Assembly (NCBI GenBank): GCA_021234155.1
Contig: JAJEKV010000517.1
Location: 62,001 to 126,000, forward strand
From: Isoetes taiwanensis
Taxonomy: Eukaryota > Streptophyta > Lycopodiopsida > Isoetales > Isoetaceae
Length of the DNA stretch: 64,000 nt
Reading direction: 5' to 3'
Below, piece after piece: positions 35,185 through 43,151 of this stretch. Both the position numbers and the translations under genes were made by a program. Each line of letters begins with the position of its first letter. Positions within the stretch are counted from its first letter, which is position 1. Under the pieces are notes generated by a model. It ran no database searches. It had not been told where the DNA came from and worked only from the letters and a program-made list of their open reading frames with translations.

Positions 35185-35778
35185 TCAATAAGCACAGGGT
35201 TTCTGGTACCATAGGGAAAATGGTACAAGACCCACCAATATGCATTGGAGCTTATATTCCATGCAAGAATGAGGAGATATTCTTGCCTGACAAGCAACCC
35301 AGGAGAAGCATCTCTGTTCTATGTGCTGCATTATGGCGGATTGGATGTAATGAGATGGCATTTTAATTACAATGCGACTAAAGAGCGAAGGATGGGCTTG
35401 GATCGAGCTTGTAAAATGGGTCGGAGAAGAGTTTTTTAGCTTGACCATCCATAGCTTGATCACGGCCGCAAAAACGTTCACATAATGGAATAAAGATCTT
35501 ACTTGGACATAATGGATTTTAAAAAAGATCTTACCCTTGGAGGGCATCGATTTAAAAAAATACGCTTTAATGCTTTTTTTTATTTTCTCAAAAAGACTCA
35601 TTATTCCTCCCAGTGATAGGCAAAACAAACATGCTAACCCTTCAAATAACTGCTTGTGTTTGATTCCTAATTTGTTATATTTAGCTTTTTTCAATTTATT
35701 TTTGCACTTTAGGCTAGGATCCGCCCCAAACGCACGGAATTTACGGGACAACATTTCATTCAACAAGGACTTCGACAT
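35185..35778 (-). CDS. Unidentified 197-codon open frame inside the hAT element
   Basis: This is the longest open frame in the transposon interior. It starts M-S-K-S-L-L-N-E and has a Lys-rich first third (about residues 20-45) and a hydrophobic, Cys-poor middle. There is no hAT transposase motif. Overlapping open stretches on both strands in the same interval reduce the weight of this frame. It may be part of a captured host gene, or not coding. Confidence 0.2.
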   Translation of the reverse strand: MSKSLLNEMLSRKFRAFGADPSLKCKNKLKKAKYNKLGIKHKQLFEGLACLFCLSLGGIMSLFEKIKKSIKAYFFKSMPSKGKIFFKIHYVQVRSLFHYVNVFAAVIKLWMVKLKNSSPTHFTSSIQAHPSLFSRIVIKMPSHYIQSAIMQHIEQRCFSWVACQARISPHSCMEYKLQCILVGLVPFSLWYQKPCAY

Positions 35779-35906
35779 TCCTTAATAACCGCAACCCTCC
35801 TTTGAGTCCTCGGGCTTTTATTTATGCAATTAGGCTAGGATCGAGGGCCTTGATTTAATTTCATTCAACACGACTCGACATTCTTAAGCCTCAGCTGCTT
35901 GATATG

Positions 35907-36484
35907 CTACCCACATATACGGTGACCTCTTCCTCTGCTCATTGAAACAATCTTAATTTTCTTCCCCTGGGGCTTATTATTCTGGAAACCATGTTGGCTC
36001 TTATCAGGCTCTTTATTCTCATTTTGCATGCCGTCCCTTGCATCAAACACAGGAATTGCAACGCTTGTCTTGGGCTTTTCCTGGGCATTAGATTTCTTTG
36101 CAACAGGAACCGGACCCTTCTTTATGAATGTAGGATCAGAAACCGGACCCTTCTTCACGAATGTAGGATTAGGATACCCCATATCGGAAGGATGAGAGGA
36201 CCCAAAAGGAAACGGTGAGTTGGGGAATACTTAAGGAGAATAACTTAGTATTGCTCACCGCCGGAGTAAAAATCAGAAAACAATCCCCTGTGCATTTGAG
36301 TTTCTACCAAGTATGCAAGATTGATGCGACAACGAATTAAATCGCTTGAAAAAGGGTTTCGATTCGTGAAAAGTTGAAACCTTACTGGAATTTTCAAGCA
36401 TTCTCCGTGACTTCTCCAAGCATAGCTTGGGCGCTTCAGAAATGAACGTCTTTCTCCAAGCGGTGCAGGCTTATTTTTCTCCAT
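35907..36484 (-). pseudogene. Possible captured gene fragment next to the hAT right end
   Basis: A minus-strand frame begins M-E-K-N-K-P-A-P-L-G at 36,484 and stays open to 36,245; a plausible splice donor (GGCG|GTGAGC) lies at 36,259. A second open stretch (36,182-35,907) contains two copies of a F-(V/I)-K-K-G-P-V motif and a Lys/Pro-rich linker. It sits just inside the subterminal repeat, where a transposase first exon or a captured first exon would lie. The family is unknown, and splicing between the two stretches is only an inference. Confidence 0.3.
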
Positions 36485-36589
36485 CGTTCATAAGTTTAGA
36501 TCGAAATCGAATGGAATAGAATATGTCCACGTCATTTTTTGGGACACGTGGATAGCCTAGGCTTCGAGATAGTCGCCCGCTTTCGAGGT

Positions 36590-36899
36590 TAGGCTGTTGC
36601 GCTAAAAAAAATTTAGCGTCTGCGAATTCTTAATCAGATCGCGTTCGCGAAAATACTTTTCGCGACGCTAGCATCTGAAGGTTTCACGTCTGTGAAAAAA
36701 AATTTCGCTCGTTGCGGTTTTTTCACGGTTTCGATTTAAAATTTTTCAATCGCAGCTTTCATTATTTTTCGGCGTGCATAAAATCTTCCCGACGCCGAAT
36801 TTTTTTTTTGTATTTTTACATTTTATACGACAAATATGTGTCAGTATCATACAATTCATCGTATTTAAGTATAAAACGTCAGTATTGAACCTATCCCTG
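36590..36899 (-). repeat. hAT right subterminal repeat and terminus
   Basis: The inverted counterpart of 29,644-30,005. On the minus strand it runs from 'cagggataggttc' through A/T-rich sequence to 'gaaaccttcagatgc', 'agtattttcgcg' and 'gcgatctgatta'. The left and right arms differ mainly by short indels at CG-containing motifs. Confidence 0.8.
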
Positions 36900-36907
36900 T
36901 TGTAAAG
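36900..36907. repeat. hAT target-site duplication, right
   Basis: 'ttgtaaag' matches the left copy at 29,636-29,643 exactly. Confidence 0.88.
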
Positions 36908-38252
36908 TGCAATAAAACTTTTATGATGGTTAACAGGAGGTAGTCCTAAAGATTTGTATGGAGTACCCTTGAAGCTTACCAAGGGCAGTTCTTTTATTGC
37001 TATGCAACCCTATTTGCATGTTAGATCAAAACTTGGTGCAGTTCGTGCAGAATATGGGTAAAGTACCTTTTTCCATTGGCGCCTTTTCTTTAGAACACAA
37101 ATGAGAAATTAGATGATTTACCCATTGCTACCAGTCTTCCTACCAGAGAATTGCGTGCCATAACTCCAATTTCCAGTCTAATCGGATTATTAGCCAAAGA
37201 AATTTAGGTGACAATATAAATCCATATATGTTGTGGCCTAATATGAAATAATGAGAAAGCAATGCATGATAAAGCCATTTGGCGTCTGTTGACAACCTTA
37301 AACACAACATCAATGTTGATTGAGCAAAGAATCCTGTTGTGTAAATCCTTTGTTTATTATGTATCCTATACTCCTATTCATAGAATAAAGTAACGTTATT
37401 TTTCATCTATACCTAGGCATCAGTTGGGAGTTCTAAATTCCAATCACAGTTGTAATCTTGAATATTTCATCTCTGCCATAAATCAAACAAACGAATTTAG
37501 TACAGACAACAATGGTAACCAGGGTTGGAGCAACCATAGATGACCCCAAAATATTAGCTTTATACTAACAATCTGCTTTTTAGCCCTGAGTAGAAGACAG
37601 GAATGCACCAGTAAGACGACACACGAATCCAGCCGTGACATATTGATACTAACATGACCTGCAAGTAATGGTATGCAAAAGGCTCCAAGAAGAAAATGCT
37701 TACATGAAACTTACATGGCACTCTTAAATCATCACCTGCCATAGCCAATAGATGTTCCACTGTGTGTCTGTCTTGTTTACTATATGGCATGCGCCATGCG
37801 AGAGGACATCTTATGTTATAATTGCAGTTTAGGTGTAAAGAAAAGATATCAACACCTCAGTTCTAAAGCTCTACGTTCTTGTAAATGAGAAAACACTAAG
37901 CGGAGGCACTGATCAATAGAAGAATAGAAGCAGCAAGAATGAAACAATAGAAGCATCAAGTACAGGAGAACCAATAAGAATCCGTATAGATGTAATACAG
38001 CAAATCGATGTACACGGTCCACCAAACCATAATTTGAAATGCATAAAACTCTATGAGCTAATCGATGAAGGAAACTCTGGACTGGATAATAGATACCTGC
38101 TATAGCTGGAGCTAGAGACAATTTGCCTGCATACACATTATCAAACAAAGAATATTTTATCTTGCCTTTGAGCAATGGACATTAAAACACATCAAAATTT
38201 ACCAAATTAGTCAAACACATTAAATATATGATCCATGAGTTGTGCTGCACCT
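36908..38252. other. Spacer, nothing recognised
   Basis: AT-rich. Minus-strand open stretches at 37,560-37,790 and 37,849-38,175 show no family motif. Confidence 0.4.
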
Positions 38253-38428
38253 TATATGCAGTAGAGGAGTTCTTGCTTCCATCCTCATAATGTATCTATT
38301 TTCTCAAAAATCCGTGAGATCACTTTGTGTAGAGGATACCTATATGCAGTAGAGGAGTTCTTGCTTCCATCCTCATAATGTATCTATTTTCTCAAAAATC
38401 CATGAGATCACTTTGTGTAGAGGATACC
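38253..38428. repeat. Recent 88-bp tandem duplication
   Basis: Units 38,253-38,340 and 38,341-38,428 both start 'tatatgcagtagaggagttc' and end 'gtgtagaggatacc'. I see a single difference, 'ccgtgag' against 'ccatgag', a CG to CA change of the kind produced by methylcytosine deamination. Confidence 0.95.
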
Positions 38429-39654
38429 TATACATATATGGAAACTGCTCACAATACCTAACCCTGCCAACATGTTGTCTACTTTGTTAAGTTCGCCAAA
38501 TGAGCTACTCGAGCCTTCTAGCTTTAAAAATACCTGAAGAACAAATGTAAATGCCATGCTGGTGTCCATGAATTGCATTGCTCCTCATATACAGTAAAAT
38601 CCATAAAAATATTATTGGGTGCATTGATCTGCACCAATTTGCAAAGGTGAATAGCTGATTATCAACATTAGATCCCATTCTATGCAGCTATTCCCTGGCG
38701 ACCTCTGTATCCATATCTCTAGGAAGTCAAAAGCACTGCAAGAACACAATTCACTTCTACATAGACAGGTAAGAGTAGACAGGTTGAAGAAGCATGCTAC
38801 AGATGGTGGACTGTGTACATGCTAGATTAATCTGAAAACATAAAGAGAAGAACGTGCATATGCTCTAAGATTCGCCTCAGAAGCTTCAACAACTATTACC
38901 GATTTTGTTGGTCAAAAGCTGTGACTAAGTACCTGGCTTTGCCGAAATAAAGAAATGTCTGATATGCCGGACCGTCGGGCATCCCTTTGATAAGCCCATA
39001 TCATATATTATATGTGCCTGCGTGTTAAAACATATTGTTTGAAGGATTAGACATAATTTTAGTTTTAATCAAAGCTTACCAGTAAAGAAAAAGAGGGAAT
39101 CCAGTTGCAATAGACTAATTAAAGAATAAAAATGCATCAAAACTTAGCAAAAAATAGGGCAGTACTCATTTCGGAAATCATAGAGCAATCCAATGAAGAT
39201 GTCAACTCGTTCTGCTACTCTCAATTCTGACAGAAGGAAAATAGGGCAGCCGGTCAGATCCTGTATCCTAGAACCAAATCATACCCTTGAAACCCCTGAA
39301 TCACGCTAACGAAGCCAGGTTCGAGAAGACCGCCAGAAGATAAATTGACACGTTTGAGGTTAGCAATCGTGGCATGGCATGCATCGCCCTCCTCGCCAGC
39401 TACAATCGAGCCCAAAGAAGAAACAGACTAAAAACAGAGAACCCAAAATCATACAAATAAGGACCCTAAAAACTTTCTTTCGAATTTTTGGAATTTGCCC
39501 GAATTTTTTATGGGATGCCAAAACATTTTAAAACCTTAGAAAAACAAAACCTTAAAAAAATCAAAAAGTTTTGAACCGGAAAAACCAAATTTAAACAATA
39601 AGATGTTGCACTAAATTGTTTCCCGGGGGTGTAAATATTCCTTGCAAAAAAGAA
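38429..39654. other. Spacer, nothing recognised
   Basis: No open frame of note and no terminal repeats. A-rich runs occur near 39,540-39,600. Confidence 0.4.
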
Positions 39655-39779
<125 letters not shown>

Positions 39780-39886
39780 CGGATGATCCAAAATCATGTT
39801 AAGTATCAATACTTGACTCCTTCCACAACCATTTGGCATTTTCTTTTTAATTTACTGGTTTACTTTTCCCGAGATATGTTAACTAT

Positions 39887-40096
39887 GTTTTAACAACCTC
39901 GTTTTTTTACTTTTGGTCCACGAACTCATTAAGGATTTTCCTTGTATATATTGGGATATTGCATTTTATATGATTAGCACAGTTTGTCGGCAGGCTGATT
40001 GCTGCCCGCAGTTTTTTCGAAAACCTTCGGGGGAAGTTTTAACAACCTACGTTTTTTACTTTTTGGTCCACGAACTCATAAAAAGGATTTTCCTTT
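39887..40096 (+). repeat. Pair of ~60-bp direct repeats flanking a segment shared with the Helitron
   Basis: 'gttttaacaacct' to 'aaggattttcctt' occurs at 39,887-39,944 and again at 40,036-40,096. The ~90 bases between them (39,945-40,035), including 'gcattttatatg' and 'ggctgatt', are homologous to 53,945-54,050 inside the Helitron. Confidence 0.75.
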
Positions 40097-40099
40097 TCC

Positions 40100-40429
40100 C
40101 TTCAACTTCTTTGAGGATATCATGAGAAAATTGTTTTTGTTTTCCGATGTAGAAGTCATTTCATCCTAAGATACTCATGCTATACTATTTTACAAAGTTC
40201 CTTCTTAGTCCTTGAACTTACTTTTCCATCCTCCTCATTTTGATTACTCTAGGATAGCTTTTTTTGTACCTAGTACATCCTCTAAGCTGTCACTTTGGAA
40301 GCCATCAAGCCCTATTATTGCGCTACGAGTTATGAATACTTATTAGTGTGAGTTTGCGTTCTTGCAGATGTTTTCTCTTTAGAGTTTTGGCTAACGTTGG
40401 ATGGTGACCCGATGGGTTGCTTAAGTTGA
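40100..40429. other. Spacer before the recombinase remnant
   Basis: No motif recognised. The N-terminal part of the recombinase may begin here, but I cannot anchor it. Confidence 0.35.
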
Positions 40430-41037
40430 AGAGTTGTTTTCATAAGTTTTTGGTGTCTTCTAGATCTAAAAGTACTCTGAGGGGTTATCAGCACGTTTGA
40501 AACCTTTTTTAAGAATTGGTGCAAGTCTCGTGTTAGCACGACCATTGCTGTTCTTGCTTTCCATCACCTTCTTGCTGGTTACTCAAAGCCTCCAGATCAT
40601 CCCTAGTTGGCCTTGCTCGCAATGTGGCTAAGAGATTGTCGACTCCCTCGCTTAAAAAGGAACAACCCATCCTTCCTCATATGTTCCGCAAGCTTTTTGA
40701 GCAATTTGCTTCTCTCAATGAAACTTCTCTTTTTTGAATGTCTTTGAGGCGTGGAGCTAATATTATTGCCTTTTTGCTGTCTGCAATGAGGGAGCTGCTA
40801 TCTTTGCTTTGGAATGAGATTTTGATTTTGGATACCTATGTTAGCCTTTTTTTATTCGTTCCTCAAAGGCAGATCCGATTGGGTGTTGGTGCTTGGGTCT
40901 CTATTGCCTGCCTCTCAGTCCAGTATTTTGCCTTGTTGGCCTTTTGTAAAGACTATTGAAGTTGGGGAATTATGCGTGACACGTCGGGGTTCTTTTGCAG
41001 AGAAAGTCTGTTTCTTATGCCACTTTGAAAACTTTAG
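40430..41037 (+). pseudogene. Tyrosine recombinase (phage-integrase-like) remnant
   Basis: Pieces in consistent plus-strand order resemble a DIRS/Crypton-type tyrosine recombinase. An N-terminal core-binding part reads F-E-T-F-F-K-N-W-C-K near 40,497, followed by a helix ending in a Y-S-K-P-P-D-H-P motif near 40,585 and then A-K-R-L-S-T-P-S-L-K-K-E-Q-P near 40,625-40,665. The catalytic domain starts with A-N-I-I-A-F-L-L-S-A-M-R-E-L-L at 40,756-40,800, whose Arg sits where box I Arg lies, then L-W-N-E-I-L-I and a G-A-W-V-S-I-A strand near 40,890. Box II (HxxR) and the nucleophilic Tyr were not found; the remnant seems to break off at the 121-bp repeat at 41,041. At least three frame changes are needed. 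The family call rests on remembered motif layout. Confidence 0.5.
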
Positions 41038-41040
41038 TTC

Positions 41041-41781
41041 GTTAGTGGAGATGCCCAGATGTGGCTTTCTTTCAGTTGTGTTCCTCTCTTCTCCTTACCT
41101 CTCTTAGTTAGCTTGCTGGTTTTGACAATTGAATTTATCTTCATATAACGATAAGAAGATAAATGTAATTATCAAAACAGATTATATGAGTTAGTTTTTG
41201 GCGGTTATAGTTTTTGACGTCCTTTTATACCCTTCTTTTCTCTCCTTCTCAATGGCTCATACGCATCTCCTTTGTTCTGCCAGAACTATTCTTCTCACCC
41301 ACCCACCCACCTATTTTCGTGAGTTTGCACGAGTGTTGGGATAGAACGTTGTACCTTCTCGACATTTGCTTCCACTAATCCTTTACTCTTGTTGGATTTC
41401 TCATTATGCGGTTGTAGAGGAGCATTGTGGCTCGGGCAAGCATTAGTATGGTGGCTAATGTGTGGCACTTTGTGGTATGGTGGCTTTTGAGTTGGGCAGC
41501 ATTAGCATGGTGGCTAATGTGTGGCTCTTTGTGGCATTGTGGCTATTATTGTTGGTTTTTAGTGGAGATGCCCAGATCAGCATTGTGGCTCTTGTTGGTT
41601 TTTTAGTGGAGATGCCCAGATGTGTCTTTCAAAAGCATTGTGGCTCTTGTTGTTGGTTTTTTAGTGGAGATGCCCAGATGTGGCTTTCTTTCAGTTGTGT
41701 TCCCTCTCTTCTCCTTACATCCCTTAGTTAGCTTGCTGGTTTTGACAATTGAATTTACCTTCATATAATGATAAGAAGATA
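41041..41781 (+). repeat. 121-bp direct repeats (41,041 and 41,661) with short internal tandem units
   Basis: 41,041-41,161 and 41,661-41,781 are almost identical, from 'ttagtggagatgcccagatg' to 'ataatgataagaagata'. Between about 41,420 and 41,680 a shorter motif, 'agcattgtggctcttgttgg' with 'ttttagtggagatgcccaga', is repeated three or four times with variation, which suggests expansion by slippage or unequal exchange. Confidence 0.8.
41162..41307 (+). repeat. Repeat Y, copy 2
   Basis: Partner of 26,186-26,332, containing 'tgacgtccttttata' and 'agaactattcttctcaccca'. It is followed by a short (CCCA)n run. Confidence 0.7.
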
Positions 41782-42411
41782 ATGTAGCAAGAACTTGAAT
41801 AGGTCAAGCCATAATAAATGCAAATGCAAACTGAGATATGGCTCTAGCAAAAGCCATGTAAACATGGGCAAACGATTTCACAAAATACCACCAATGTAAA
41901 ACCTATGCAAGGTTTCACAAAATACCACCAATGTAAAACCTCTGCAAAACGACAAAATATTAGCGACCATTACAAATGGTACAATAGACCAACGATGGAG
42001 AAACCTAAGATCCTAAGCAAAAAAGACTACCTAACTATGCAAACAAAGCTTATTGAAAAGGATTAATTGTGGTAGGAAACAGAGATATAATAGCCCACAA
42101 CTATGCCGGGTGAACCATTAAAGATACGGGATTCGAAAGCTTAGATAAAAAGCCACATGGCAAACTGACATGAATCCATACTGATAATGAAATATAACTA
42201 AGGCAAAGTTCAAGAGGAGAGAAAATGTAGAATATCTTAATGGAGATGGTGGACAAAGTTTATATGCAAAGGTCAACCCAAAACACAAACCACATGGAGA
42301 ACTGACAGAAATTAAACCTAATAAGTTATACACCCTATAGAACTAAGACCAAGACAATTGATGCTAAACATATGAAGGGTGCATCATGCTCAAAACAAAG
42401 AAGGGTGCATC
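41782..42411. other. Spacer, nothing recognised
   Basis: One short duplication, 'caccaatgtaaaacct', occurs at about 41,889 and 41,927. The copia element begins at the end of this stretch. Confidence 0.4.
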
Positions 42412-42416
42412 CATGA
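42412..42416. repeat. Copia target-site duplication, left
   Basis: 'catga' precedes the LTR and is repeated at 48,113-48,117. Confidence 0.92.
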
Positions 42417-43151
42417 TGAAGAGAATTTAGAGTTTAAATAAGTTGTACAATCAATCTTCTATATGTCTAGTAAGATTTTCTACTTAGCATAGACTTGGAC
42501 CATAATATATCTGCAACAAAACTATTTCAATCAATATTCATTAGTAGCAAGTATTTCCTTCAAACAAGAACTTATAGAGAAGCCAAATTGTGGTCACTCA
42601 TTCTCTATAGTCCAATGGTCTAGGTCCTTATACAAAATCAAGCATAATAATAATATTAACCATTGAAATATAACTGAAACATTGTAGCCAATCTACTGTA
42701 GCTCGAGCATTGACTTAAACACTGTTCATTCATTGACCACCTCCATCTGCTGCCGGATCTTTGCTTTAAGGTCTGCTCAAATCATTCCGTCAAGTCCTCT
42801 GCCGTTCTTCAATAGATTCCCTCCTTTATCTTGTCAATTCCGGCGGTTTCGTGCTTTCTACTTTGAGTTCTTCGTCTTCTGCATATATCCCACAGGTATA
42901 GGCTCGTCTAAAGGGTGGTCGAATCATTTATCCCACAGGCATGACATTAAAACTCGGCTTGTCGAACCATTAGAATTTTACCCTTTAATAAATAAACTAT
43001 TGAATCAAATAAAGAAGTTCATACCATGTTATAAACTTGTGCTCCCATGATTCAAAGAATGAGATCTCATATGCAATCTTCACCCTTGTAGTATCACCCA
43101 TAATTTACCTTTGAAATGAAGAATAATGACTTATAAGCTGACAACCCATCA
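42417..43151 (-). repeat. Copia 3' LTR
   Basis: 735 bases, matching 47,387-48,112 closely. Differences include a short segment near 42,838 ('ttccggcg') absent from the other LTR, a small gap at the CCCACA repeats near 42,895, and a replaced patch near 43,065. Confidence 0.93.

Larger units (their letters stand above)
29644..36899. mobile_element. hAT-type DNA transposon, 7,256 bp, non-autonomous
   Basis: The left end reads 'caaggataggttctgtacgt' and the right end, on the opposite strand, 'cagggataggttcaatactg': a 13-base match with one difference, in the CAGGG form usual for hAT. Both ends are bounded by the 8-bp duplication 'ttgtaaag'. Inside the ends lie about 300 bases of CG-rich subterminal repeats in inverted orientation. 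I found no BED finger or hAT C-terminal dimerisation motif in any frame, so movement must have depended on another copy. The interior holds a SINE, a MITE and unidentified minus-strand open stretches that may be captured gene fragments. Confidence 0.85.

Noticed and set aside
36528-36560. 'ccacgtc...gacacgtgg' imperfect inverted repeat next to the hAT right arm
   Set aside because: Short and single; may be G-box-like, but there is no second copy or context to support regulation.
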